Shown: piece after piece, positions 17,808 to 26,606 of the stretch
Position numbering within the stretch: position 1 is the first letter of the stretch
Layout: each line of letters begins with the position of its first letter
Origin: Lachnospiraceae bacterium
Lineage (GTDB): Bacteria > Bacillota > Clostridia > Lachnospirales > Lachnospiraceae
Direction: 5' to 3'
Assembly: GCA_910575445.1 (NCBI GenBank)
Contig: CAJTFW010000008.1
Coordinates: forward strand, 128,194-192,193
DNA length: 64,000 bases
Notes under the pieces: generated by a model
Databases searched by the model: none
What the model saw: the letters and a program-made list of their open reading frames with translations, nothing else
Told to the model about the DNA's origin: nothing
Made by a program: the position numbers and the translations under genes

Positions 17808-17947
17808 TTTGTCACAATTTCTTGTTATGATAATACACGTAACAGGAACACATCAGTATTTCATTCATAACACTTTAGGGGACTTTAAAAAGTCCCCACT
17901 CCCTCGAAGATTTCAGGCTTTCACAAAAGTGAGAGCCTTTTATTTTT
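17808..17947 (+). ncRNA. possible small RNA with intrinsic terminator
   Basis: The 17700-18063 stretch has no gene. On the plus strand TTGTCA (17808) and TAATAC are 16 nt apart, resembling a promoter. A hairpin GGGGACTTT/AAAGTCCCC follows near 17878-17898. It ends with a terminator GGCTTTCAC-aaaa-GTGAGAGCC plus TTTTATTTTT ending near 17947. The region contains no convincing ORF. This would be an RNA of about 110 nt or a leader of the Rpn relic downstream. The call is based on structure only. Confidence 0.35.
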
Positions 17948-18063
17948 GATTGTTCTCATTGTAAATCAACAGTAGCACTATGCGCCAAAATATAATATAA
18001 TGTTTTTTGTAAGGGAATGATGAAAAAACACAAAGAAATCCGTTGAAAAGGAGCATTATATTT

Positions 18064-18794
18064 ATGACAGAATTTTTAATGAAACCCAAAATTGATTTTG
18101 CCTTTAACTTCACGAGGACGAAAAACAAGGAATTTTAGATGTACGAATTCTTTTAAATAATGCTACAGAAATTGATATTGAGATTCAGCTTTCTATGCTT
18201 AGTGTATGGGCAGACCGAGCACTATTCTATCTGGCCAAGATGTATACGGAACAGATTCGGCCCGGTCAGAATTATTCGGTCTTTAAAAAATGTGTAAGCA
18301 TCAGTATTTTAGATTTTACACTTTTCCCGGATAATACAGATTTTTATTCTTGTTTCCATATCCGTGAAGACAGTCGCCACACACTCTATACAGATAAAAT
18401 GGAATTCCATGTCTTAGAACTTCCCAAACTTCCTGATAAACTAAAAGAGGATAGTGGAGACATTCTGTTGTGGGCAAAATTTATTAATGCTGAACGAAAG
18501 GAGGAATTTGATATGTTGGCAGAAAAAAATACTTATATCGAAAGTGCCTATGAACAACTGCAAGTTATTAGTCAGGACAAGCAAAAGCGTCTGGAGTATG
18601 AAGCCAGAGAAAAAGCTATCCTAGATTATAACCAGGGAATATTTGAAGCAGAACAACGTGGCATTCAACAAGGTATCCAACAAGGTATCCAACGAGGTAT
18701 CGCAGAAGAACAGAAAAATACAGAACGTGAACGAAAGAGGGCAGAAGAAGCCGAAGCACGCATAAAAGAATTAGAACAAATGCTAACAAAGTAA
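18064..18794 (+). pseudogene. Rpn-family nuclease with internal deletion and frameshift
   Basis: The gene starts ATG at 18064 (MTEFLMKPKIDFAF) and then loses roughly 35 family residues. At 18108 it resumes in another frame with LHEDEKQGILDVRILL, TEIDIEIQLSMLSVWADRAL and FYLAKMYTEQI. The remaining 18195-18794 part is intact to the stop and ends in a coiled-coil tail with IQQGIQQGIQRGI repeats and ERKRAEEAEARIKELEQML. The D/ExQ nuclease core survives but the N-terminus is broken. It sits immediately outside attL. Confidence 0.8.
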
Positions 18795-18815
18795 AACCAG
18801 CTCTGCGCTAACAAA

Positions 18816-18923
18816 GAAAAAAGGGCTTCCGATATACTCGGAAGTCCCTTCACTTAACAGCTATTTTGCCTAAGCACGAGACGGGATTCGAACCCGCGAC
18901 CCTCGCCTTGGCAAGGCGATACT
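18816..18923 (+). repeat. attL: 108-bp repeat with tRNA-Gly 3' fragment
   Basis: It matches 61194-61301 at 106 of 108 positions. It contains the terminator hairpin of the tRNA operon and, at 18873-18923, the 3' 51 nt of tRNA-Gly(GCC) up to just past the anticodon arm (minus sense). Sequence to the right diverges and is phage DNA. Confidence 0.95.
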
Positions 18924-19031
18924 AATGATTTTCTTATTGTTTTTAGATGTCTCAAGTACTCTATTATCAGGCAAAAACCTTATTTTTTAGTTTCAATACA
19001 TTTCATTATTTTTCACGAAATACTTACATTT

Positions 19032-19052
19032 CGTTAGAAAATTCGTTAGAAA
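19032..19052 (+). repeat. candidate integrase arm-type sites, attL side
   Basis: Two copies of CGTTAGAAA (19032-19040 and 19044-19052) are spaced 12 bp start to start. The same doublet occurs beside attR at 61156-61176. Paired direct repeats near both att cores are what tyrosine integrases use as arm sites. Confidence 0.5.
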
Positions 19053-19089
19053 TAAAAGAGATTTCAACTATAAGCCAGAACAGTTTCTC

Positions 19090-19263
19090 TCATTCCTCGG
19101 AATTGATAAAGTCTTTACAATCCAGTTCTTGGTATGCCTTTTTAAATGTTTCCTTTGGACTCCAAGAAACATATCCATCAGGATATTTCACCCGATACCC
19201 AGAAACACCGTCTTTCTCTTATGGTTCTGCTTTTACTACCTTTACTCCAATATAATTCTTCAT
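19090..19263 (-). pseudogene. small phage protein with in-frame stop (YIGxK...DGYxSWSP type)
   Basis: From ATG at 19263 (AGGAAAG 4 nt upstream) the frame reads MKNYIGVKVVKAEP, then TAA (codon 15), then EKDGVSGYRVKYPDGYVSWS and PKETFKKAYQELDC, with a stop at 19090. I recognise the pattern from short hypothetical genes in many phages, where a Met usually follows AEP. The frame and composition stay coding after the stop. So it is either inactivated or, less likely, restarted internally. Confidence 0.6.
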
Positions 19264-19276
19264 AGTTCTTTCCTTT

Positions 19277-19990
19277 CTATGCCTGCACAAGCAATGCATC
19301 AAATCCAGCTTCTCTTAGCTTTTTTTGCATATTTTCTGCATTTGATTTTACGCTATAGGCGCCCACCTGTACTCTATACAGAGTATTTTTATTACCTGTA
19401 GGAGTTTCCTCACCATCCTCTACTTTTCCTGTCTCCTCAGACTCCTGGACACGCTGACCAGTGATTCCGCAGACGATAGCCGATGCCATATCCTGATAGT
19501 TGTAGAGCTGCACATCATCTTTGTCATCCACAAAGCAGCACTCGATTAGCATTGCTGGAGATTTTGTATTTTTCAGTACCGCTAGATTGGGACGATATTT
19601 TAGACCACGATTCTTAAATCCAAGAACTGCAACCTCTTTACATACTTTTTCTGCTTCTCTGTATGCTCTACTGGCATTAGAATACAATAACACTTCTACA
19701 CCCGTTGTTCTTCCATTTCCTGCTTTATCACCTGCGCCGGAATTAAAATGGATACTGACATCCAAATCTACGATATGAGCATTACATTTGGCCACAATCT
19801 TTTTCAATACATCCTGTTGTCCAGTTCCATTGTCCACAGTACAATCATACACTGTATGGCCAAGCTGCCGAAGCTGACTGATGACTTCCTCTTTTACTCT
19901 TCTTGCTTCTGTAGATTCATTGATAAGCCCTACTGCTCCACAAGCTACTTTTCCCGCCGGGTTATGTCCTGCATGAACATTAATTCTCAT
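19277..19990 (-). CDS. endolysin: N-acetylmuramoyl-L-alanine amidase with SPOR domain
   Basis: This 237-aa protein has an Amidase_3 fold: HAGHN (His9), INESTEARRV (Glu25), DVSIHFNSGAG (His81) and AMLIECCFV (Glu150), the zinc and catalytic set. A linker (about 178-203) leads to a SPOR-like C-terminal domain (YRVQVGAYSVKSNAENMQKK) that would bind denuded glycan. There is no signal peptide, so it needs the holin encoded next to it. It cuts the cell wall at lysis. Confidence 0.92.
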   Translation of the reverse strand: MRINVHAGHNPAGKVACGAVGLINESTEARRVKEEVISQLRQLGHTVYDCTVDNGTGQQDVLKKIVAKCNAHIVDLDVSIHFNSGAGDKAGNGRTTGVEVLLYSNASRAYREAEKVCKEVAVLGFKNRGLKYRPNLAVLKNTKSPAMLIECCFVDDKDDVQLYNYQDMASAIVCGITGQRVQESEETGKVEDGEETPTGNKNTLYRVQVGAYSVKSNAENMQKKLREAGFDALLVQA

Positions 19991-20040
19991 AGTTTCCTCA
20001 CTTTCTCCAACTTATATGTTGGTACAAAAAAAGAAGATGA

Positions 20041-20499
20041 TCACTCATCCTCCTTGCCTTCATTCCCTATACAATCCATCGAGTTTTTCAAATTTTTAAT
20101 TAATGGTAGCAAAAAAGCGGGCATGTTAATACCAATATCTACCATATTCTCTAAAATACTAATCAATTCATTACAGATAATCCAAATTGCTACCACACAT
20201 GCAACAAAAAAAGATAAATGTATCTGATAGCCCATAGTTTCGCAAGCATACAAGAGAAGTTGATCAACAATCGCTCCTACCACTACTAACATCCACATTG
20301 TCACCTTCTTAATGATTCCTTGCATACTTCTGTAAGAACAGATGCCTCCATCCTGACGGTTTCCTGCTGCCCACAATCCTGTTATATAATCAATTATATT
20401 ACATACTACCATGAGTAGGACTGGCACATACAAAATCCCTAAAATAGATGACATAAAACTAGCTATTGCTGTAATAATTGTTTTTACATTCATTTTCAT
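20041..20499 (-). CDS. phage holin (Cph1/TcdE-type, holin family 4)
   Basis: I start it at ATG 20499, with GAGG 6 nt upstream. The 152-aa protein has several hydrophobic segments and the family motif VCNIIDYITGLWAA with SYRSMQGIIKKVTMW. Later segments are AIVDQLLLYACE and LSFFVACVVAIWIICNELIS. It forms membrane holes that let the amidase out. The 20500-20755 gap upstream holds only an 8-codon ORF (MGIRGHPN) with a good ribosome site and no other gene. Confidence 0.9.
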   Translation of the reverse strand: MKMNVKTIITAIASFMSSILGILYVPVLLMVVCNIIDYITGLWAAGNRQDGGICSYRSMQGIIKKVTMWMLVVVGAIVDQLLLYACETMGYQIHLSFFVACVVAIWIICNELISILENMVDIGINMPAFLLPLIKNLKNSMDCIGNEGKEDE

Positions 20500-20755
20500 T
20501 ATGTACCTCACTTTCTTTTCTAAATATTAACCATATACTCTTTTAATTCGGATGACCTCTAATACCCATATAAATCACTCCTTTCTAAGTATAATAAAAT
20601 GGGAATATTTCTTCGCACAATCATGACTCCAGGTATTATACCAAGTCAAAGGTCAATACAAAGCTTGCCGGAAAATCGGATAAAAGTTTATGCATGTGCA
20701 TTATATGTTAAAGCTTTATAATTAATTTTTTAATCTAAATACCATCATGATAATA

Positions 20756-21721
20756 TTAATCATGTATCCATAACACCAATACTTTTAGAGTATATTTTAT
20801 AGTTGTTTCTTCAAGATTACGTAAAGCAACATATATATCATTCCCCCACATAATATATTTTACAAGTGCTACTTCGCCAAAATTTAGATTATTGTCAATA
20901 CCAATGATTCCTAAACTGTGATATCCAGCTGGAGGAATAGCTTTTAGATTTATGACAGGCCAACTTTTAGGTGCAATATTGGAGGTGGATTCAATTACCG
21001 AAGTTGTTAATAAATTGGCTTTTCCAGCCAGCTTATTGTTCATTTCCGATTCTGTATAATACTGGTCATTATGATTATGACTAGATGGCGAAAATGTACT
21101 TGGTTTTTCGGTTATGCTTGACCAAGCATGACTATGAGAAGAAATATTCCCACTTAGTTCACTGTTCTTCTGCTTCAGTGCTGCAATTTCGCGGTCGTAT
21201 GTACTCAAGTCTACCTTTTGTGTCTCTAGCTTTTGTTTCTGCTTTCCATCCCACCAGTAATCAGGTACATCTGTTGCGGTGATGTAAAAGTTGTCACCAA
21301 CATTCAACTTTGCAACGTTTTCTGGTACTGCCAGCCAAGTATCTAATGCTGTAACAGTGACAAATACACGTGCTTGGTTTTTACCCATAGAAATAGCTAA
21401 GGCCCTCTGTGCAAGTACCAGAAGACCTTTTAATGCTGCTTTTACATATTGACGAAAGAGTTTATCCTTTTTTCCAGATGTAACCTGACTGATAGCCTCC
21501 TCTGCTTCTGGTATGGATACACCTTCTTCTGTATAATCTTCAAAGGTAATCTCCTGTTCTCCTTTTTCAATTTCTTTGATGACATTTCTGTTTGCCAAGG
21601 TATTTTCAAGTAGCTGTTTGGGTGCTACATTGATATTTTCCGCATGGGCTGGGTCTGAAGTTTCAGTCACTCTGATAGATTCTGAAAAGACAGGTTCATT
21701 TTCTATGGTATAGTTTTTCAT
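20756..21721 (-). CDS. tail-fibre-like protein
   Basis: This 321-aa protein sits in the fibre block. The N-terminal part (MKNYTIENEPVFSESIRVTE, NINVAPKQLLENTLAN) is typical of phage tail proteins that decorate baseplates. The middle includes a coiled coil (LKQKNSELSGNISSHSHAWS) and the SHNHNDQYYTESEMNNKLAG motif common in fibre shafts. The C-terminal 80 residues are probably the tip domain. The receptor is unknown. Confidence 0.7.
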   Translation of the reverse strand: MKNYTIENEPVFSESIRVTETSDPAHAENINVAPKQLLENTLANRNVIKEIEKGEQEITFEDYTEEGVSIPEAEEAISQVTSGKKDKLFRQYVKAALKGLLVLAQRALAISMGKNQARVFVTVTALDTWLAVPENVAKLNVGDNFYITATDVPDYWWDGKQKQKLETQKVDLSTYDREIAALKQKNSELSGNISSHSHAWSSITEKPSTFSPSSHNHNDQYYTESEMNNKLAGKANLLTTSVIESTSNIAPKSWPVINLKAIPPAGYHSLGIIGIDNNLNFGEVALVKYIMWGNDIYVALRNLEETTIKYTLKVLVLWIHD

Positions 21722-21753
21722 TCTTTTATTATCTTCACTTTACTTGTTATTAA

Positions 21754-22845
21754 TTAGGATAGCCTAGTAACTATTGCATACTTAGTTGGTGCACCCCAGT
21801 TAATTGTAACAGTGGTATTAGACGTTACTTTTAAAAGTATTATCCTACCAAAACGAGAACCATTAGGAGGTATATTATCACCTTCTCCAATATTAGAAAC
21901 CACTGTTGCACCTGATACACTAAATTGTTCATAATGACCAGGGTCTCCTGCCATAGCCGCTATATAAATTCCCGCAGTCGCTGAAAAACTTAGACTCTGA
22001 GCATTTCCACCGGTCACTTTCGAGAGTGAAGCGGCGTTATATTGTGTACTCTTTCCTGCTGCTACGCCTGCATTATAACCTGCTTTGTAGTTTGCACTAT
22101 TCGTATTTGTACGATTATCTGCCGCTGCTACACCTGCATTATAAGAGGGTCTACTGTCTAAGGTACCTCCTGAATAGTAACCCGCTGGCACAGAATATGT
22201 CGTATTGCTGCCTGACCAATTAAGCGCGCCTTTATTAGGCATACTACCTGTAACCTTATTTCCATTAACAAAAGCCGTTTTACCCGAAAGTATCTCTCCT
22301 GCGGCAGCATTTGCCGATGTCTGGCTGGCTAGACTATTTGCGGTGACTTTTCCTACCCCATTGTGGTATCCTGCTGGAATGGTATAACTTCCTCCACAAC
22401 TTAGTGTTGCTGTTTTAGCTCCCTGGTTAGGCATACTACCCGTAATCTTATTTCCATTAACAAAAGCCGTTTTACCCGAAAGTATCTCTCCTGCGGCAGC
22501 ATTTGCCGATGTCTGGCTGGCTAGACTATTTGCGGTGACTTTTCCTGCCCCATTGTGGTATCCTGCTGGAATGGTATAACTTCCTCCACAATTTAATGCT
22601 GCTGTCTTGGCACCTTGGTTAGGCATACTACCTGTACGTTTAGTTTTTGCATCCGTATTATAGTAGGTTCGACCAGCAAGTACTTGTGAGTCTGCAACAT
22701 TACCTGTAAGCTCTAATGTACCTATCAGTGGATTCCCATCTTTATCTATAATGACTGCATTTTTTAGTACATCTCCTGCTGCAGCTGTAATTAAATCTAG
22801 GTCAGCGCTTCCTCCTATGCTTCCTGGTATCCATATTCTGCTCAC
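21754..22845 (-). CDS. tail fibre with 64-residue tandem repeats
   Basis: This 363-aa protein begins MSRIWIPGSIGGSADLDLIT. Two near-identical 64-aa units follow (TGSMPNQGAKTA, GGSYTIPAGYHNG, KVTANSLASQTSANAAAGE, ILSGKTAFVNGNK), plus partial units before and after. Gly/Ala/Asn-rich repeats (YNAGVAAADNRTNTNSANYK) come next, and then a beta-rich C-terminal domain. It overlaps the next gene by 4 nt. It is probably a shaft-and-tip receptor-binding protein. Confidence 0.75.
   Translation of the reverse strand: MSRIWIPGSIGGSADLDLITAAAGDVLKNAVIIDKDGNPLIGTLELTGNVADSQVLAGRTYYNTDAKTKRTGSMPNQGAKTAALNCGGSYTIPAGYHNGAGKVTANSLASQTSANAAAGEILSGKTAFVNGNKITGSMPNQGAKTATLSCGGSYTIPAGYHNGVGKVTANSLASQTSANAAAGEILSGKTAFVNGNKVTGSMPNKGALNWSGSNTTYSVPAGYYSGGTLDSRPSYNAGVAAADNRTNTNSANYKAGYNAGVAAGKSTQYNAASLSKVTGGNAQSLSFSATAGIYIAAMAGDPGHYEQFSVSGATVVSNIGEGDNIPPNGSRFGRIILLKVTSNTTVTINWGAPTKYAIVTRLS
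22238..22621 (-). repeat. 192-bp tandem duplication inside a tail-fibre gene
   Basis: Two adjacent units with period 192 bp (64 codons) differ at only a few bases, with a partial third unit starting near 22622. The period is a multiple of three, so unit number can change without a frameshift. Confidence 0.85.
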
Positions 22846-23273
22846 ATTCCAACACCTCTCAATCCTATTGTTATATCTGTTACAGGTTTTTTGTATACCT
22901 TAAAAGTTGCTACTCCTTCTCCGAGAGTTGCCGTCCCTCCACATAGAATAGAAAAAGCCTTTACATACGCTTTTTGTGTCTCTAAAGAAGCACCATCTGT
23001 TAGCGCACTTACCAAAAGTGGTTCTGGACCATCTTTTGCACCATCTACAGATGCTGTCTGTACATAGGGTGCTGTTTCCCCAATCCATCCTGATGCTGCC
23101 AAAAAAACGAGTGTTGTATGATTTTGGCATTCCCTTTGATGCTTATTATAAATTGTGTTATTTAACAGCTTTTCTATAACTTTAGACATTTCTATACCAT
23201 CTGCAAGAGTCTCTCGATTCCACTGCTCAATTTCCACTGTAAACTCTGGAGGAGTCTTAATTTCAAATGCCAT
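22842..23273 (-). CDS. phage tail-region protein, unrecognised
   Basis: This 143-aa protein starts MAFEIKTPPEFTVEIEQWNR. The first half is helical and the second half beta-rich (VATFKVYKKPVTDITIGLRG). It lies between the two fibre genes and the collar-type fibre gene, so it is probably a fibre connector or accessory. I see no catalytic motif. Confidence 0.6.
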   Translation of the reverse strand: MAFEIKTPPEFTVEIEQWNRETLADGIEMSKVIEKLLNNTIYNKHQRECQNHTTLVFLAASGWIGETAPYVQTASVDGAKDGPEPLLVSALTDGASLETQKAYVKAFSILCGGTATLGEGVATFKVYKKPVTDITIGLRGVGM

Positions 23274-23289
23274 ATATTAGCACCTCCCT

Positions 23290-23682
23290 CTAAAAAATCT
23301 CATCCATATCATAAATCTGAGGAATATCTGCGTCCTTTCCTTTACGCATAAAAGTTCGATATGCCACCAAATCTCCCTCTGCATCATATAGACCCATTTC
23401 TGATATCTCTTCTCCATCTAATTCTCCCGCTTCTAACGTCGCCGTATAGCGACAAGTAGTTTGTGTATCCCCTACATATGTATGTGATTCAATATCTTTG
23501 ACCAAAAGTTCCTGGTACAATCCGATTTCATTACCAGTTGTAGCAATCGGTTGTCCGTTTTCATCAACACCACCTTTCCCCCATGCCATTTTGGTAATCG
23601 CTGGAAGAAATGCATCACCTGCATGTGCCATACATAATTTCTTTCTTCCTATTGTAGTAACAACGCCCTTATTATCTGCCAA
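23290..23682 (-). CDS. tail-fibre N-terminal (tail-collar type) protein
   Basis: This 130-aa protein begins VVTTIGRKKLCMAHAGDAFL and contains ITKMAWGKGGVDENGQPI and ISEMGLYDAEGDLVAYRTF. This is the DUF3751-like fibre N-terminal domain that attaches fibres to baseplates in P2-like phages. Here it is a stand-alone gene without a shaft. Confidence 0.75.
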   Translation of the reverse strand: MADNKGVVTTIGRKKLCMAHAGDAFLPAITKMAWGKGGVDENGQPIATTGNEIGLYQELLVKDIESHTYVGDTQTTCRYTATLEAGELDGEEISEMGLYDAEGDLVAYRTFMRKGKDADIPQIYDMDEIF

Positions 23683-23699
23683 AATAAATCATCCTCCTT

Positions 23700-24605
23700 C
23701 TAAGTTGTACAAAGTCCGCCATTTAATTTTCTACTACCATCCAAGCGCCAAGAACCATCTAAAAAATTTTGATTGGTTACTCGAATATCTCCAACTCCAA
23801 TATTATGTTCTGCTGATGTAAGTATCTTCATCTGCTCTGCTTCTGCAATTTTTTCTTTTGCCAAGCTTCTTGTCTTTATTGCTTCCGTTATTTTTACCAC
23901 ATTTTTTATACAATCCAATATCCCAATTTGATTTGCAGGTACCGCTTGTACATCTATAGATATTTTAACCCCTATACTAATTGGATAAAGGTCTATCTGC
24001 TCTAAACTATCATATCTATTTAAACACTGTCCTCTGCCATCTAATCGCCAACTTCTATCCAATCGGAGTAGTGGCAAATTAAATCTAGGATAAAATGATG
24101 TGATAAACTCTATAGAGATTGTACTTTTCAAAGCTATATCATATATTCCTCCATATTTTACCCATAGCGAAAATAACATATTAGCTGGTAGCATAAGCAA
24201 TACAATCCCATAAATCTCTTTTGCAAATCGGATATCTAAATCAATTACTTGCACTTTAACCTGATATTCTCTGACTGTAGCAACAAAACCATTGGCACAC
24301 ATAGAAGCCAATTTTTGAATTAACATCCTCCAAGTATACGGCAAATTCATAAACCACCTAGCTTGTACTCTTATTCTCCTGCTTTCCAAAGTGTCATCAC
24401 GGGAGGGTAAAATATTCAATATTTTCTCAAATCTTGAAATCCCATATTCATCAGCCGTTGCAATAAATTCATTGTATAAAACTCTATCAGCAGCTTTCCA
24501 CACAAGGACAAATTCAGGATTTTCTGCTTCTAGTGTGATATTCGTTTCCTTATACTCTGCTATAAACGGAGGAAGATAGGAAACAAGGTCAACCTCTCTT
24601 ATCAT
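23700..24605 (-). CDS. baseplate/tail protein, XkdU (DUF2313)-like
   Basis: This 301-aa protein starts DLVSYLPPFIAEYKETNITL. NEFIATADEYGISRFEKILN and DDTLESRRIRVQARW are the DUF2313/YmfQ-XkdU signature. The C-terminal part repeats GSWRLDG (RSWRLDGRGQCLNRY, DGSWRLDGSRKLNGG), a motif shared with fibre attachment segments. It overlaps the baseplate J gene by 4 nt, as in PBSX. Confidence 0.82.
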   Translation of the reverse strand: MIREVDLVSYLPPFIAEYKETNITLEAENPEFVLVWKAADRVLYNEFIATADEYGISRFEKILNILPSRDDTLESRRIRVQARWFMNLPYTWRMLIQKLASMCANGFVATVREYQVKVQVIDLDIRFAKEIYGIVLLMLPANMLFSLWVKYGGIYDIALKSTISIEFITSFYPRFNLPLLRLDRSWRLDGRGQCLNRYDSLEQIDLYPISIGVKISIDVQAVPANQIGILDCIKNVVKITEAIKTRSLAKEKIAEAEQMKILTSAEHNIGVGDIRVTNQNFLDGSWRLDGSRKLNGGLCTT

Positions 24606-25801
24606 CCGCTTACACCACCTAATACTGGAATCTCATATTTGTCCAAAATCAGATTCTCCATCGAATCATTTAGTGATGTATTTTGAACATCCACAACCCC
24701 TCGAACTCCTAACATTCGAGTATCTACTTGACTTATTCTAACAATCAGATAGGAAGTATCTGCCCATTCCTTTCTTAAATCAAGAAAATAATCAGAAACC
24801 GCAGATTCTAACAAAGCTTGGAGATTATTCCATCCATATCCATTTTCAAATGTCAGTGTCGTTTTAACAGTAATAGGTTTAGCTGCTGCACTTTTTACAG
24901 TTACTACATGACCAATCGGTGCAAGTCCATAGCCTTCTCCTGCATTGCTTTCTGGGTCTATTACTTCTTGTACATGCTGGATGAGCGCATCTGAAGCAAC
25001 TCCATATTCCGAATTAAGAATAGTCAAAAGCACAGTCCCTCCAATTGTCAGCTTTTTTTCTTTTCCAGCAAAAAAGACTGCATCCAGCCAAGATTTTACT
25101 TCTTCATTTAAAGATTCTTTTATGCTATTATACCAATACTCCACACTCTCTGTTGGAATCATTTCTGCAGGAGAAATATCACTGTTCCACACCCGTGTTA
25201 CCTTAGTTTTTCCCACTCCAGGAATCGCATTAGTCTTTTCTAAGTAATCCCGCATGTTTCCCCCAAACGCATTTTCATCAAAAGAATCAAAGTAGCGCTG
25301 TCGTAAATCTTCTGTATCTTCTTCATCTTCTCCTGGAATTAGAATCTCTGTCAGTTCTGCACTTTGTAGTCCTTTGATATATTCCATAGGAATCATTGTG
25401 CCTAAAAACTGATTTCCAATCTTACCAGCAGTTTCACATTCTACTCGATATTCTCCATCTACAATCTTATCTGTGACTATGTAATTAATATCTCCGATAT
25501 TAAATCGCTGATGAGAGACATCAATATTATTGGGAACAAATACGCCTTTTAGAGTTGCTCTGGTTGCCTGATAAGGAACAATTCCTCGTTCCTGACAGCG
25601 TAAAATCAAAAATTCCCTGGAAGCAGTATCACCATAAGCTTCTCGCAGAATGGTATCAAGTTCAATATACAAAATCTGAAGCTCAATCGCTGTTGGAGAA
25701 TGAGTATCCCATATAACAGAACCTTCGCGTTTATCAAATTTATCAGGTACACGGGCGAGCATCCGTTCTAAGATTGTTTCGTAAGTAGTATTTTCATACA
25801 C
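24602..25801 (-). CDS. baseplate J-like protein (XkdT-like)
   Basis: This 399-aa protein carries the baseplate_J signature: KFDKREGSVIWDTHSPTAIE, the next 100 residues (LILRCQERGIVPYQATRATL), the acidic ELTEILIPGEDEEDTEDLRQ and RYFDSFDENAFGGNMRDYLE. It forms the baseplate ring wedge of contractile tails. Adjacent genes overlap. Confidence 0.92.
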   Translation of the reverse strand: MYENTTYETILERMLARVPDKFDKREGSVIWDTHSPTAIELQILYIELDTILREAYGDTASREFLILRCQERGIVPYQATRATLKGVFVPNNIDVSHQRFNIGDINYIVTDKIVDGEYRVECETAGKIGNQFLGTMIPMEYIKGLQSAELTEILIPGEDEEDTEDLRQRYFDSFDENAFGGNMRDYLEKTNAIPGVGKTKVTRVWNSDISPAEMIPTESVEYWYNSIKESLNEEVKSWLDAVFFAGKEKKLTIGGTVLLTILNSEYGVASDALIQHVQEVIDPESNAGEGYGLAPIGHVVTVKSAAAKPITVKTTLTFENGYGWNNLQALLESAVSDYFLDLRKEWADTSYLIVRISQVDTRMLGVRGVVDVQNTSLNDSMENLILDKYEIPVLGGVSG

Positions 25802-26208
25802 TAGAAGTTCACCTCCTTTTCTGCTTGTATGTCCCCAAAAATGGTATGTACTATAAATGTTACGTGAATAACCCCTTTTTGCGGAAAATCAAATTCAAAA
25901 TTGTCAACACTTTGAATTCTGTCATCACAGAGCAGCGCTTCTGTAATGCGTCGCTTTAATTCTGGGCAAACATAAGTCACAGGTTCACCGAACAAGTCTA
26001 AGAGTTCGATGCCATAATTCCAAGAATACATAATATATTGATAGCGCTCAGTCATAATAATTTTATAGACAGCTTGTTTTACCGCTTCTAGACCATCTGT
26101 ATAGCCTCTTATCAAATGTGCTTCTCTTTGCATCTGATAGGTAAAACTAGGACGGTTCTCAATCTCAAAGTCCTGATCTAAAAATCCAACAGTGGAAGGA
26201 ATCATCAC
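25801..26208 (-). CDS. DUF2634/XkdS-like baseplate wedge protein
   Basis: This 135-aa protein has the gpW/gp25-like fold. Signatures are TYQMQREAHLIRGYTDGLEA, YQYIMYSWNYGIELLDLFG and RRITEALLCDDRIQSVDNFE. It sits immediately before baseplate J, as in PBSX and T4-like (gp25) baseplates. Confidence 0.85.
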   Translation of the reverse strand: MMIPSTVGFLDQDFEIENRPSFTYQMQREAHLIRGYTDGLEAVKQAVYKIIMTERYQYIMYSWNYGIELLDLFGEPVTYVCPELKRRITEALLCDDRIQSVDNFEFDFPQKGVIHVTFIVHTIFGDIQAEKEVNF

Positions 26209-26606
26209 TTACCTCCTATCCGGTCAATAACTATAAACTTCTGTCCCTCCTGCTGCCGAAGCAGTATCACTTCATCTCCGACTTCTAAAGCATTATGCAT
26301 CAGGAAATTCATCTCTCCTGCAATTCCATGTATGTGAGGTGGTGGTGCTGGTGTCTTTCCATCCTCCAAGACTCCCACTTTTGTATCCCACTGAACGGTT
26401 ACACTTGTCATATAATCTGTAACATTCCTTGTTAGAACAAGCTGCCCTTCACTAAGAATCATTTTCTGTTCCACATTGATTTTTAAAGGCTCTTTAGAAA
26501 TAACTTCTCCAAAATATACATTGACAGGCTTTGAAGCATCTCTTTCTTCCCTAGAAGCTTTTTTCATAGCTTCTACAAGCGCATTTGCATCAGCCAACAA
26601 ACTCAC
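26205..26606 (-). CDS. DUF2577/XkdR-like tail protein
   Basis: This 133-aa protein contains VNVYFGEVISKEPLKINVEQ and HNALEVGDEVILLRQQEGQK, the latter an OB-like segment typical of DUF2577. It probably belongs to the tail hub. It overlaps both neighbours by short stretches. Confidence 0.82.
   Translation of the reverse strand: MSLLADANALVEAMKKASREERDASKPVNVYFGEVISKEPLKINVEQKMILSEGQLVLTRNVTDYMTSVTVQWDTKVGVLEDGKTPAPPPHIHGIAGEMNFLMHNALEVGDEVILLRQQEGQKFIVIDRIGGK

Noticed and set aside
22238-22621. The tail-fibre repeat as a CRISPR-like array
   Set aside because: The units are 192 bp, contiguous, in frame and without spacers. I saw no CRISPR array anywhere in the window.
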